Source of the DNA: Pelecanus crispus
Taxonomy: Eukaryota > Chordata > Aves > Pelecaniformes > Pelecanidae
NCBI RefSeq assembly: GCF_030463565.1
Contig: NC_134644.1
Span: 155,478,191-155,542,190 of the forward strand
Length of the DNA stretch: 64,000 nucleotides
Reading direction: 5' to 3'
In this document: one piece after another, positions 51,301 to 63,159 of the stretch
Position numbering within the stretch: the stretch's first letter is position 1
How the letters are laid out: each line of letters begins with the position of its first letter
The notes under the pieces: model-generated
What the model was told of the DNA's origin: nothing
Seen by the model: the letters and a program-made list of their open reading frames with translations, nothing else
Database searches by the model: none
Position numbers and translations under genes: made by a program

Positions 51301-53322
51301 CCTAATAACCTCCGACAGAAAGGACAGAGAAGGATTTGGGGGTGGTTCTTGTTGTTTTATTAGGTTGTGTGGGTTTTTTTGGTAGCTTGTTCTAGAGCCT
51401 CTTGCCATTGTGGATTAGGGCCAATAGGTGAGCAATCCAGGATTAATTTCTACAGGGAATTCAGCCAAGAAAAACAGTTTACAAATAGTCCATGTGATGT
51501 CAGTTCAGAAAACATATTTAGTGTCTTGGGGACAATCAGCCCTATATACTGATATATAGTTAAAAACATTCGCGTTTGGACAAAATATTTTAGGTTTATG
51601 CTACTGAATTGAGGTTTCTTCTCAACAGTGACTTCTGTATTTTTCAGTAGTCTTCAAGGCACTGTAAGTAGACAATTTGTTTAAATGCTGGTATGTATTA
51701 ATCATACAGTATATCTTAATCATAGCTTTTATTTTGCTATAGATTTATACCTTTCTTTCAGATATGCTTTTTTACTTTTCTGAAATACATAGAGAGATGC
51801 TGTTTAAACCAGTTAGGAAGAGTAGTAAGTATTTACTGTCTCTCCCTTGTTGTATGTTCCAAAGTCTTTTTCCAATGGCACCTCTTTCTCACTATTATGT
51901 AAATAATGTGTTTGAAGAGATAAGCGGACCAACTTGTGAACTGCTACAACACTCTGGTAGTATGCACCTCTGGTAATGCTCAGATAAGCTAAACTTCATA
52001 ATGTTTTAAAATACAAACCGATCAAGATACATCAGTAGTGACAAGTTCCCATCCTTAAACTTACAGTATGAATGAGAGACTAAATATGCAGTGTAGGTAC
52101 TGAGTTAATAACATGCATTCAGGTCACAAGCTACTTCATCTTCTCTGACCTATGCATGCAGGTTTCGTCTCTTAATCATTGGCACAAGTTTTGTCTAAGA
52201 CTTAAAATACCTGTCTTGGTCTTCCCCAGATGTCATTAAAGAAAAAGGATTAGAGCATGTTACTGTTGATGATTTGGTGGCAGAAATCACTCCCAAAGGC
52301 AGAGGTAAGAAAATGCAAACATGGATGTGGCAGTACATCAGTAAACATACCTACCTGTATTTCATTAATATTTTGAAAGCAGCACTATGAACTTGCTTGT
52401 GTTGGATTCAAGGAAAAATGTTAATAGCTTCAAGGAAAAATGTTAATAGCTTGATATCAACTACAAATTAAATGTGGATTTGTATTGTGTAACAGCCATT
52501 CAAAACCTGTAATGAGCTGTGTGTGTAGACTGCTTTTGCAGGTTATATCATTTAGTCATGGGTCTGTATTCATCTTTATAATTGACTTCATGGTCCCAAG
52601 GAAACTTGGTGTGTAAGGCAGGGATGTTTTAAAATTCCAATTCTTTTTAAGATGGAAAATCTGAACTAAAAGTACTAGTGTAAGGGGAAGTGGGAAAAGG
52701 AAAGAACATAGCGTACAGATAGAGAAAAATGGAATCTCTTAAGGAAATACTGCAGTCGTCTTTATATAGTTTTTCTTGGATTCTCTAATAGGCTTTAGTG
52801 TTAGTGGGAGAAAACTTAATTAAGTCTTAAATAAAAACAGGCCTTCAAAATAACTTGCTGAAGACCCTTACTCTGAGGTCACAGCTGAGAGATTTTTTTT
52901 GTCTTAAATTTGTGAAGAAAAAAAGTAGGATAATCAAAATAGTTTCTGATGATTATATCCTCTTTACTGTTGAATAATCTTTTCCCTCAAACTCCAATTT
53001 TCTTGACTATGGCTAGGCAAAAAACCACCACCACCAACAGCATTCTCAATGGACCTCAATTTTATCTTATTTTAAATGGGAGAAATATAGATATGCTCTA
53101 TGGAAATCAAGTAGCTTCAGTTACTTTAGGTATTAACAGAATTGCAAGAACAAAGAAAGAATAGAAGTAGCTGTTGTAAAAGGCTGGTATTAGCATATTT
53201 TCCATTTTGTCTCTCTTACTTCCTGCTTTCTTATTTGTGTTTCAGCCTTGGTACCAGACAGTGTAAAGAAAGAACTCCTGCAAAGAATAAGAACCTTCCT
53301 TGCCCAGCATGCCAGTCTTTAA
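48288..53322 (+). CDS. ENY2: ENY2 (SAGA/TREX-2 complex subunit, Sus1 family), complete
   Basis: Four coding exons (48288-48355, 50234-50304, 52230-52304, 53246-53322) join in phase to 96 codons plus TAA. The protein starts [15 protein letters not shown] and ends FLAQHASL, nearly identical to vertebrate ENY2. ENY2 is a small all-helical protein that wraps around helices of partner proteins. In the nucleus it belongs to the SAGA deubiquitinase module (with ATXN7L3, ATXN7 and USP22) and to TREX-2 (with GANP, PCID2, DSS1 and centrin), linking H2B deubiquitination to mRNA export; this is established for the family. The start is the short form: a TAG lies in frame 12 nt before the ATG, so the five-residue N-terminal extension of the longer mammalian isoform is not encoded in this exon as spliced here. 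It is divergently transcribed from NUDCD1. Confidence 0.97.
48356..50233 (+). other. ENY2: ENY2 intron between first and second coding exons
   Basis: About 1.9 kb of AT-rich intron. No repeats, RNA genes or other coding signal recognised. The short open frames here lack conservation or splice logic. Confidence 0.8.
50234..50304 (+). CDS. ENY2: ENY2 coding exon (residues 23-46)
   Basis: 71 nt after TTAACAG. It completes Arg23 and reads [20 protein letters not shown] followed by HCK. The donor is AAAG|GTAACG. The conserved ECGW motif is central to the Sus1/ENY2 family. Too short to be seen as an open frame on its own. Confidence 0.95.
50305..52229 (+). other. ENY2: ENY2 intron between second and third coding exons
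   Basis: About 1.9 kb of AT-rich intron with nothing recognisable inside. Confidence 0.8.
52230..52304 (+). CDS. ENY2: ENY2 coding exon (residues 47-71)
   Basis: 75 nt after TTCCCCAG. It completes Asp47 and reads [20 protein letters not shown] then PKGR. The donor is AGAG|GTAAGA. The [13 protein letters not shown] block is near-invariant in animals. Confidence 0.95.
52305..53245 (+). other. ENY2: ENY2 intron before the last exon
   Basis: About 0.9 kb. Contains an exact 22-bp tandem duplication at 52409-52452 and otherwise no recognised feature. Confidence 0.8.
52409..52452. repeat. Exact 22-bp tandem duplication
   Basis: Two identical adjacent copies of a 22-bp unit beginning CAAGGAAAAATG. 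A recent slippage or duplication event in an ENY2 intron. Confidence 0.9.
53246..53322 (+). CDS. ENY2: ENY2 last coding exon (residues 72-96 and stop)
   Basis: Begins after GTGTTTCAG. It completes Ala72 and reads [20 protein letters not shown] then HASL and TAA at 53320-53322. The C-terminal helix is the one that packs against partner proteins in SAGA and TREX-2. The 3' UTR continues for about 180 nt to the poly(A) site. Confidence 0.95.
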
Positions 53323-53481
53323 CTTTGACGTTTATCTGGGATACAGTGTTTCTGTATTATGTCAATCATGTCAGGATTGGAATGCAGTTTCCATACTTAA
53401 GGATGGAAATTTTTTTTTTTTTTGTATGATGAGTTGAAGTTTCTTTGCACTGCATCGATTTCTTAAACTTGGTGTTATTTT

Positions 53482-53487
53482 AATAAA
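53482..53487 (+). terminator. ENY2: ENY2 poly(A) signal
   Basis: Canonical AATAAA 160 nt after the ENY2 stop codon, followed within about 30 nt by a GT-rich then T/C-rich stretch suitable as a downstream element. Cleavage is expected near 53500-53515. This gives a short 3' UTR, as in other vertebrate ENY2 mRNAs. Confidence 0.85.
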
Positions 53488-53509
53488 AAATTTTGTGGAC
53501 TTGCGGTTC

Positions 53510-54338
53510 TAAGGCTCTTCTCTCTGTCAGCGCACTGTAATATGGTGTCACCTATTCCAGTTTTTAATGCATAATTTTATACGGTTGTGCAAACTTGCTC
53601 AGTATTTCAAAAAAGAAGCATGATTAACAAGTATTTTAACTAGAAATGCAGAAAGGGGGAAAAAAGTCTGTGGGAAATGGGATATGACATGCTACTGAGC
53701 ATATCCTTTCGAATTTTTCCTAAATAGCTGAACAGCATGGAGTTAAGGCTACATGACGCTGTGGGTGGCATTCCTCTTGGTGCCTCTTTACTAGAGAGTG
53801 AGTGGTTTTGAAGTCTCTGACTTGTGTTGCGAATACTCAGTAGTTCATGGGAGGATGAATTCTTCAAAGGCAGTTGTATCTTTTATCAATAATTCTCTCT
53901 TCCTGTTGACTTTAATTAAAAGGAGTCACTATTCTGATCTGCAACTACTACTATTTTCTAGCTTTGCCTATATTACTGGTAATTTTTAATTATGTGGATC
54001 TTTGGGGCCTTTTGAAATTTAAGTGTGATACAATAATTTGCAAACGTCTTTTAAGATGACCTATTTTAAATTCTCATATCTGTAACTGCAACATCAGCCA
54101 GGTCTATAAATAGCTGTGAAAATACAGTTGATGAATAGAGAGGATCAGGAAAGAGAACATTTAATTGCCAGCTTTGATTGGAGGTGTCTAGTAGATGGTG
54201 ACGTGGAGGAGAAGCATAAGCAGGAACTGAATGAGCAATTAGATACTGTTGTGACTTGGCTACTGTGAAAAATGACTTGACTCAACATAAGTCTTAATCC
54301 TCCTAATTAGAAGAATACTCTAAAACCTGTCACTTAGC
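53510..54338. other. Intergenic, downstream of ENY2
   Basis: About 0.8 kb of AT-rich sequence between the ENY2 poly(A) site and the CpG-rich block. Nothing recognised. Confidence 0.75.
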
Positions 54339-54790
54339 GTGGAGCTATTCTTCGCCAGCCGCTTAGAAAGCGGTGCCTACGCCCGTGGATTTGTGTCTCC
54401 CCCTAGCCCTCGGTGTGAGCCCTTCCCGAGGAGCTGCTCGGGGGCACCCGTGCCCCATGCCTGGGGCGGGCGCTGGCAGCCCCGCCGCTGCCCCCAGCCC
54501 CGCCGCTGCCCCCGACCCTGCCGCTGCCCCCGGCCCCACGGCGGAGCCAGGCCGCTGGGCTGCGGCGCGGCCGAGCTGGTCACCTGCACAGGGCTGGGGC
54601 GAAGTGGCAGCAGCAGGGCTGTCGGTGCCAGGCTGCGAGCGTTGTGTCAACCTCTCCACTCAGACTGCGCGCTGGGGGACAGAGGGGAGAGAAAAGTCTA
54701 GCAATACTCAAAGGCGAAGTCTGACACTAGACAAAAGTCAGCGTAAACTGGGCGATACCGACGCTCCATGGGATGAGATGTAACCGGTCA
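54339..54790. promoter_or_regulatory. Orphan CpG-island-like GC block
   Basis: About 450 bp of CpG-rich sequence with sharp AT-rich borders, about 0.85 kb past the ENY2 poly(A) signal. At 54477-54540 it holds an imperfect 15-18-bp tandem repeat (CCCCGCCGCTGCCCC-like units). Open frames exist on both strands (up to 136 codons, plus strand 54373-54783) but are Pro/Ala-rich and match no family I know. It could be a promoter of a noncoding or unannotated transcript, a distal promoter of the next gene (PKHD1L1 by synteny), or simply GC-rich sequence. Confidence 0.5.
54477..54540 (+). repeat. Imperfect 15-18-bp GC-rich tandem repeat
   Basis: About four units of CCCCGCCGCTGCCCC(C)AG / GACCCTGCCGCTGCCCC type inside the CpG-rich block; gives a PAAAP repeat in one frame and an Arg/Pro repeat in another. 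Confidence 0.85.
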
Positions 54791-55934
54791 CAAACGCCTT
54801 TTGTCTACACAAGACCGAGTTCCTGCTACGACTGGAACATCGCAGGAGCCGGGATCAGGATCTGCTGCAGTACACAGATACCCCTTCCGAGGGCCTGTGC
54901 CGCACTGTTTTAAATCTACCTTCATACCAGTTTGAGCATACTTGCTGTATGTCATTGTCTCTACACCAAATAATGGTGGATGTCAGAAAGAAGAAAATTC
55001 TTTCTTCTGCTTAGAAGTCCATCTTCTTTTTTAAAAAGTTTATTTGCGTTGAGTATGTTAATTCAATGTTTAATTGCAACTTCATTTGCAATGAGCATGT
55101 TCTGTTTGAATTGCATATATGTAGATTTATTCTGAGCTCCTCATTCTAGACTTGATTTACCCAACGCTAGTAACTGATGGAGTACAGAATGTTTCTTCAC
55201 ACAATCTAGCAAAACATACCCTAGCTGAGTTTATTTTTAATATACGGCAAGCCTGTAAAATATCCTCTGTATTTTTACTCTTTTGTTCTTAGAAGTCTTT
55301 GCTGATGTTCAATATTTTGCACATCACTTTAAAAGTCTTTTCTTGATGAACGGCTGCAGTGTGTCATGGGCACACAATAACTTGCTCCAGAGCTTCCACT
55401 TGATTTCCTTCACTGAGGTGGGAAAGGCCAGACTTAACATATTCATACACCAAACTGTGGAAGGCTTGTTGTCTGATTAGTAAACATTTGAGACTCCATC
55501 TAGAACATGACAGTTGAAGTGCAGTTGCTGTAAGTGTGGTGTAGTTTTCCTCTGTAGGCAGCTCATGCTTGGCACAGAATAAAGACTGAATGCCGTATGA
55601 ATTTTGAGAAAGTTGTGCTGACCAATCTGAAGCTAACAAATAGCTTTTTCACATGCTTCCAAAAGTAAGTTGTAAAGTTCTGCCCAGACTGGCTTAAAAT
55701 GCAAGAGCGTTCAGAGACCCAGAAGGAAAAGGAGAGAGCGTCTGCCCTCCAGCCACACACCAGCAGCTCCCGTCTCAGCGTAACACAAGCTGCTCTCTGA
55801 TGTAAACAGCCCAATGCCACATGTTGCCGCAGTGAGTTCTGTTAATCACACCAGTGCCGCCTCCATTCCGTAGCTAGGCAAAAAGCATGTTTGACAACAC
55901 GTGCGGATCCAAATTACACTGGAGCGGACTGTTA
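54791..55934. other. Intergenic stretch without recognised features
   Basis: AT-rich sequence. Open frames of 65-91 codons near 55283-55820 show no known domain and no splice logic. Confidence 0.65.
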
Positions 55935-56000
55935 CTGCAGGGGGGTTGGGCTCGATGATTTCTCAAGGTCCCTTCCAACCCAAAGCATTCTATGATTCTA
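55935..56000 (+). mobile_element. CR1 3' end, very short
   Basis: CTGCAGGGGGGTTGGGCTCG then CAAGGTCCCTTCCAACCC and ATTCTATGATTCTA: the last ~65 bp of a CR1 with its terminal octamers. Young-looking. Confidence 0.9.
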
Positions 56001-57739
56001 AGGTCAGAGGTATCTTGATGGATCTTCTAAGAAAGAAGTTAGATGTGGGGTGATATCAGCAATGGGAGATGGTTTCTTGAGGAATAAATAGGTCCCCTTA
56101 GTGGCCTCACATTTTTGCTTTAACTGCAGGTTTTATTCTCAGATGCACAGGGTGGCTTTGTTTTGCAAACTGTTCTCTGCGCAATCTCAGTTTCTACTCA
56201 TTTGGTTGAGTACTGCAAACAATCAGTAACATTCAGGATTCAGCCAGAACATTATTGTCCTGTTGAGGTTTTTTCCGCACACTGAAAAATAAGATGATCT
56301 GTGCTGCTAAAGGTTCCATACCTATAGCATATACAGACAGCTGCATTAACTACTTTTTCCTCAAATTTTCAGCATTTTCAATGTCATGAAATGCATCTGT
56401 TCCTTATAAAGGCAGACAGCACCCAGAACTAGATAGCCAAGAAGTGACAATTTAGGATTGATGTCAATTAGCTCAGCTGTGGGTGTACACCTCTTTTAGA
56501 TGGCAGCCCAATATATACACTCTAGTAGCTGATTCAGCTTGGTCTTTTTGTAGACGAGCCTGTAAAAAATCAAATCAGTTTGTAAAATGACATTGAAGTA
56601 ATGGGTCAGATAACAGCTAGAGTAAATTGGTATAGCTCTGGATGTGCACTAATCCAAATTCTATGTGACAGTGAATTGAATAGTCCTACCGCTGTCAATG
56701 AAAGACCAATAGAAAAAAATTAGCTTAGCCTCTCCCTTAGTCAGGCCCTGAGGGGTCTGAAATACACAATGAACTGAAACTGGTTAGATTCTAATTTCTT
56801 TGATAATTATTTCCCCATGAATACTTCTCCACATTGACATATTCCAGTCAAAAAATGTTATAAAACAGTAACAGCATCAAAAAATTCTGCTGAGATGTCA
56901 AACTTACATCTTAGACAGAACCTTATAATTTTGGTTTTTCAATTGTTTTTTTCCTATTCTTTTTTTCCCATTCTCCTTCATTCTTGTTTACTGCCATAAT
57001 GTTTCCATACGGACCTTTATCATTTGGAGAACAAGTATGTCTGAAGTCTGTTTAAATCCAGTAAGAGTCCATCAGTGCTATTAAAAAATTACTGCTGCTT
57101 CTCAGTTCTCTCTGGAGGGTCGTTTGGGGTGACAGCTCTGCACTACCTAGCCCATGTCCTCATCTTTTCTTTCACATAAAGGAATGTTTAATTGTAGTGA
57201 TTGTGGCACCTTGATAGCTTGGCTTTAACTTACTTAGTGACTGAGTTTTCACTGGAGCAATGAAAAATATCCAATGCTTTTACTTGCTGGCTTTCTTTAA
57301 ATTTCTAAATATTTGCAATTGAAATCAGAATTGTGTTCTACTTGGCCTGTTTTTCTCAGCTATTCAGTTTCTAAAAGAAACAGCTGTGGCTGCAGAGCCA
57401 AATTTGTAATGACTGGAGCCCAGAATGAGGAAAAATAAATTCCTTTCCTCATAAATAATTTATACTTCACCACTTTAGTGTAATGAATAGGTTAATCAGC
57501 ATTCTGCTTGGAATGAGAAAAAGCCTAATCTCGCTTTAGTGTATTTCACATTTACCATGGTGCTTTCCATCTGAACAATGTTATTCTTAAAAATGTTCTT
57601 TATGCTTACCTTGTAACTAGTGAAGTGATTTAGTGGTAGATCACAAAAAATACCCCTCTAAGAAACCCCTGCTGATTTCTGTTTGTTGGTGTTACTAGGA
57701 GGTTATCCATTCTTTCAGTCATTGATCCTGGGGTAAAGT
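56001..57739. other. Intergenic stretch without recognised features
   Basis: About 1.7 kb, AT-rich; no gene, RNA or mobile element recognised. Confidence 0.65.
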
Positions 57740-58390
57740 ATCAAGTTGCTGCTGATAAAATCTGTGGCTGGCAGCCTGTGGGTGAATACTGACAAGGGCA
57801 GAGCAACCTGGCCTCTTCTGCTGGCCCGCTCCCTTCAACTGTCTGTGTACGCAGTCAGTGCAGCACTGAGTTTTTACATCGAGTGCAGAGGGCAAAAGCA
57901 ACGCTTAATTTCCCGGAAAGCAATGACACTGGAAATCATAGTGAAAAACTCATCATCTGCTTTCATGGGATCTTTGAATACATACAAACAGAGATGAGCA
58001 TAACACTGATCTTAGCTTTGTACGCTGCATTGGTGAGACTGACACTCATGATGTATGACTTGCAATTCTGAAAGGAAGAAGGAAAAAATGGAGTACTGAA
58101 AGAGAAAAAGGAATTATTGAGGGCTAGCACTGCTAGTTAAGCTTTAAAAATCTCCCAGTGTTAGTTTATTGAAAAGAAGGCTGATAGAAAATGCGGTTGT
58201 CGTGTCAGAACCTCCTCAGGGAGAAAACAGGAAACAAAGGGCACTTTAATCTAATAGAGAAAGGCATAAACAGTAGATGGAAAGAGAAGTCAGACAAATT
58301 CAAATTTAAAACAAGATGGCATTTGTAAAAGTACAGCTGTTTAATCACTGGAACAAACTATGAAGAAATATAGCGGATCCCTCATTTTTC
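57740..58390 (+). mobile_element. Old CR1/L3-like LINE fossil
   Basis: A plus-strand reading near 58004-58070 gives ALYAALVRLTLMMYDLQF, aligning with the CR1 motif [17 protein letters not shown]. Downstream, in the expected order, come AAAGAAGGCTGATAG (SLEKRRL region), an AAAACAGGAAACAAAGGGCA stretch (RGNGLKL region) and a TGTTTAATCACTGGAACAAA stretch (VVNHWNRL region). Many frame breaks. An ancient copy; edges approximate. Confidence 0.62.
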
Positions 58391-60949
58391 AATGCTTTGC
58401 TGAGTACAAGATGCTTTTCTGGAAGAGCTGCTTTAGTTCAGAGTTACTCACACTTTCTGGAAATGCAGTACTCGCCGATGAGTGTTCCCCAGAGCTGGCA
58501 GCAGCAGCTCAGTTTCTTCCAGCTGAGAAAAGAAAACCAGAATAAATACTCTGTGTTTATACTTCTGCTCCCTCGCAAAAGAAACAGAGGTATCCCCAAA
58601 AATGTAAGGTCCGGAGCAGTTCACTGACTTGTATAAATGTCCTCTGCTTTTTAACTCCTCTGTTCTGGAAAAGCTGAGCAGCATCTTAAATGCTGTTTTC
58701 TAACACTTTCCAAGGTGAACCTTTCAATGATGTTTCCATAAAGAGAAATGCTGCTTTAGTTGAACACAAGCAGAAGTTGTCCCAGTACAGGTGTAACTGG
58801 GTGGAATGCAATGCCCTTGGACTCTCCGATGGAAGTGGCAGTAACAGTTAAGCATTACAAAATCTTTTTTTGTAACTCAGATTGAAAAATGCTCCTATAT
58901 AGCTAATCTGTTTGTTAAGTTTTTCATGCACATTTAATTCCAAGGCAAGTTTCTGCCCAAATCCTGGATCAGTTTGCTAATATTTGAGTAGTTCAGATTA
59001 CATTTCAAAATCTGTTGACATTTTTTTTGTAAGGAGGTGTTTCATCAAATAATTAATGGATGGAAGAGGACTGTTCCTCCTTGGTTGAATGAAGATCAGA
59101 AAGAGTATTATGTATGCCTATTTTCTGCCTACTGACTGCTGCAATGATAAAGATGACTTAAAATGCTTCCTCACTATCACGAGGTAAACAGGAAAACTTG
59201 ATAAAGAATGAAAAAAGGTATTTATTTCACTTCCTCATTGCCCTTCTTTGATTGCTGTCTCCTCTAGGCTATATATATGAGGTTACGCAGTTATATTCAA
59301 AACCAGCTGCTGGGTTTTTTCCCCCATCAAAACTGGGATCTAGATGTCCCAATCCAAATTTTACTGAGACAGTAAAGTTTGTCTGAAGCTGGCTCAACAC
59401 TTCCAACAGCCACTTGGGCTTGGCACATAGGCGATCAGATACGAACTTGAGTTTTGAAGTTTTTGAGCTATAACATAGGTCTTTTTGCTGAATTGATTTG
59501 TTTTAAAATGGGAAAAGGGAGGATTCATGATTAATTTAAGGGCTTTTTTCTATTATTTTCCCAACTTTAAAATAATTCTTCTTGAAATGAGACAATTAGA
59601 TCTGGCAGAGGCCATGGAAAAAAGAAAAGAAACATTTTACCAATAGGTAGAAATTCTTATAACACATGGTGAAGTATGAATAAACAAAGAACAGTTTCAT
59701 GATTCTCCCCCCTCAGAAAAAAAAAAAAAACTATAAAGAAAATCCTTTGCTTTCCTAAATGCTTTCCCCAACAAAACTTCATGGCCTTTCCATGCTATGC
59801 ACTCTCTCTCCTGTTCCCTAAATGCAAATCATATACATGCAGACATGCACACACAAGCATATCCATGTAGATAACTTTTTATAAAGCAACATGCTAGATA
59901 CTCAAGTATTTAGAGAATTTGAATTCAAATGCTAATACTGTGCCTAGGATCCATCTTCTAATAACTTGAACTTAGTGCATATAATTATTTTTTCCTTAAT
60001 AAGAAACACAAGAAAGGCTTTGCACATAAGTCAAGCAAGATTACTTAATGGCTGCATACTGCAGGACAGAAGACGACTTTCTATTTAATAATGAAGTAAT
60101 AAATTAGTTGTATAAAGAATAGGTCCCATTATCCTCTCCCTAATTTGCAGTTGAGGAATATGAGGATTATACAGAATACAAAGCATAAGCTTTCTTCCCA
60201 TATGAAAAAGCTAGGGAATTCATTTTCTTTCTGGCCATTCTAATACTATGTTCTAGTTTAGTTCATGCGCCTGTTTTATCTCTTTAAAATCAGTAATGAC
60301 TGAGTTTAAGCACCAATAGCCACATTTGCTGTCTAAAAGCTGCTCAACTGCAACCAAATGGCAGTTACAGAAGTTCTTAAGTATTGTAACTGCAGATACA
60401 TTTATTGATGCAAAGTTAAGTCTATTCACAGTCCTGCCTCTGTACATGCTGGAGTTGTTGTGTTGTCTGCAGCTAAAAGTATGCAGAGGCATCCAGCTGG
60501 CACCTAAAGGGAACTGGGATCTAGGGTCTGGAACAGAATACTGTAATCCCCCTGAGATCCGAACCCCAAGCACACCATGCGCTTATTGAGGGGATTTACT
60601 TCCTGCCAAAGTGCAGCAGCAGGCACTGCTTGCTTTAGGGTGTGGCTGAACGATGAGGAAATAATTGGGATAACTTGTATATAGAGCCTAATAGTTAAAT
60701 CACACAGTCAAGATCTAAATAGCTGGTAGATTCTTTATTTGGGAGAGAGAAGAGATGGGTTGGTTACCTCCTTCCCAACCTTCCGAAATGTAAGTAATCC
60801 CTCCCTTTAAATCTGCTCCCTCCTGGGAGAATGGCCTTGTGGACAAGCTAGTCTTTTCTGGCACGAGTGGTGGGGGGAAGCAGAAGTACTTCTGTTCACT
60901 TGTGCTACTGTGAAAAAAATAATAATTGAAAGAGCAAAAGGAAGCCTGG
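58391..60949. other. Intergenic stretch without recognised features
   Basis: About 2.6 kb. Short open frames (up to 106 codons at 60253-60573, minus) have no recognisable domain. Nothing else seen. Confidence 0.65.
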
Positions 60950-61180
60950 CTCTGTAGCCTCTAGGTTAGCTCACTCGCCTGGCAGGGACAGAGAATTGGA
61001 TTCTGGTACCTACTCCCAGCATCACCTCTGTATATTAACCCATCACCATTAAATACAGAAACACCCTAGGAAGGAGGAGCTGATGCCGTCAGCAGAGAGA
61101 AGAACCCGGGATCGTCTCTCCAGGAAATTTCTCAGCATCAGGCTGAAGTCACATGCTCTTTATCACCTCTAAGTTCTTTA
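60950..61180 (+). mobile_element. Possible tRNA-derived SINE fossil
   Basis: GTAGCCTCTAGGTTAGCTCACTCGCCTGG resembles a tRNA A-box head (TAGC..AG.GGTTAG.GCAC) and ATTGGATTCTGGTACC could be a degenerate B-box. Further on, GAACCCGGGATCGTCTCTCC is like the reverse complement of such a head. The pattern recalls old reptile/archosaur tRNA-type SINEs. Diverged; not a functional tRNA (no acceptor stem or anticodon loop could be drawn). Confidence 0.35.
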
Positions 61181-63159
61181 CAGCACTGAACAAACCAACC
61201 AGCCTCTTTCAACCCGAGGTGGGTATTCCTCTGGGCTGACTGGGGGTTCTGCCCCCCAGAAGGTCCCGTCAGCTGGGCAGGCTCCTGTGTGAAGGTCAGT
61301 GCCTCGCAGAGAGATGCTAAAGGAGGCAGAACCCCTGGATCGCCCTCAGGGGAGCAATGAAAACTGCCCAGTCCGGCAGCAGGTCACAGCTCCACAGTCT
61401 GCTCTGAGCTCAGGAAGACCTAGGCAGTCACTGCTGCTCTCTGGCCTCTCTTGGCCACTGCTTCCAAAAAAATTACTTTGGGTGTGTGCCTTTTCACGGT
61501 TTCAAATATGATTTTTTATATATTATATGCTTGTTAAATGTCAGTTTGTTGACTTTTCCTACAAAGGCCTCTGACCAGGATCACCAGTCTGGAAATTTCC
61601 TCTACAAGGCATATCAAGCCTTAATGTGCATGAGGGAAGGAATTTAAGGTATGCTGACAGAGGCAGCCAAGAGTAGAGCTTCAGCCTGGAAGACCTTTAG
61701 AGAGAAAAGAGGCTTTCATGACTGCTTGCCTACTTGCTTGGGAAAGGGGACAGATTTTCATACACGCTAGGATACACACTTGCCTAAACTTAGGCAAACT
61801 CTTTGGACAATACTTAGATTTTACCAAAAATAGGTGCTCAGGAATACTCCATAGGAATGGAAAATGTATCTAATGATGGAACTCTCACCTAGAGTTTCAA
61901 GACAGTTAATGATGAAATTTCAAAGAGCAGAATATGAATTTGTAGCAGCAGTATAGAAATTTACTTCCAAATTTTGTAGTAAAACCCTGCAATTCTTTTG
62001 TGGTTGAAACTGTAAAAACTCTACTTTGACCAGAACCAAACACTTGTCGAGGGTAAAATCTCTTCTGCAAAAGTAAAACTCGAGTAACTGCACGATTCAA
62101 TAGGACTGTAACTGAGGAAAGGTACCCTTAGATAAAAAAGCTATTTGTAGCTTTAACGAGTGACTGAACAGTGAGAGAGCACACCAGTAAATGAAGCACA
62201 TATACCATAGCAAGGAGAATGCACATTGAAAAAGAGACTGTATCCCTTCTATAGACAGAATGAAGTTACTTAATAGAAACATGCATGTATCAGGATGGCA
62301 TCTACCCAGTGGCTATGGAACAATCAACTACGAAGTGATGGAAATTGCTTTAGATGTAAAGAAGTGACACTAGCAAACTTGCAAATTGTCACGTGATGCG
62401 ATTGGTATGTTTAATCCTTAATATCTGTAAAAGAAAAGCATTAATTTAAAAAAAGTAGCTCCCTAACAAACTTTATTATTTTACTGTAGCAGTAGTACAT
62501 TTCCTGTGTCAATGAAATATCTAAGATTTAAGAAGATCTCTTTGGGAAAACTAACTGATCCAAGGAATCCAATTTAAAAAATTAAGAGCTAAGGGTTAAT
62601 GACATTTGTGAACAGAGAAGTATTTATCCCTGCAAATATTTCTTTTAGAAATTAAGTTATGTTTATATTATTCCTAAATTTGAAGTTCCGTAATTATGTT
62701 TTTATGAAGACAGTTATTCTTCATTAGCGGTCTGCCAATTTCCAGGATTTTTTCCCATTAATGCAACAGCCACACACAGGTCTGTTGTGTATTTAGGGGG
62801 ATAGTGTGGGTGAGCCACTCTGACAGTTTTTATATTAAGTGTGGGTGTTTACATACATATTTTAAAATGTTTCATTTTCTCTGTGGCATACTCCCTATTG
62901 AGCGTATAGACTGTAATGCCAAAACCCAAATGTGTTCTCAAAGGCAATGTCACTCACCGGCTGTCTTCATAACCTGACCTCTCCCAGCGTGCCATGCTCG
63001 CAGTTTTGCTTTTATGTGTGAATGCAAATGAAGATTATTTTCCGGTTTCTGTTTTAGACAGAAAGCTACACTGACAGGTGTAACTCTTTGCTACACAGAT
63101 GGGTTTGAAATGGTGCTTAAAATTACAACCAGCATTGCATATATTGAATTTCTCTTACT
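61181..63159. other. Intergenic stretch without recognised features
   Basis: About 2 kb. Nothing recognised beyond short unsupported open frames. Confidence 0.65.

Noticed and set aside
54373..54783. 136-codon plus-strand open frame with PAAAP repeats
   Set aside because: The repeat is simply the GC minisatellite in one frame, and other frames are also open. No homology recognised. Kept as a regulatory candidate, not a gene.
60955..61020. Possible functional tRNA gene
   Set aside because: Only box-like segments are present; no cloverleaf, anticodon loop or terminator can be drawn. Treated as a SINE fossil candidate instead.
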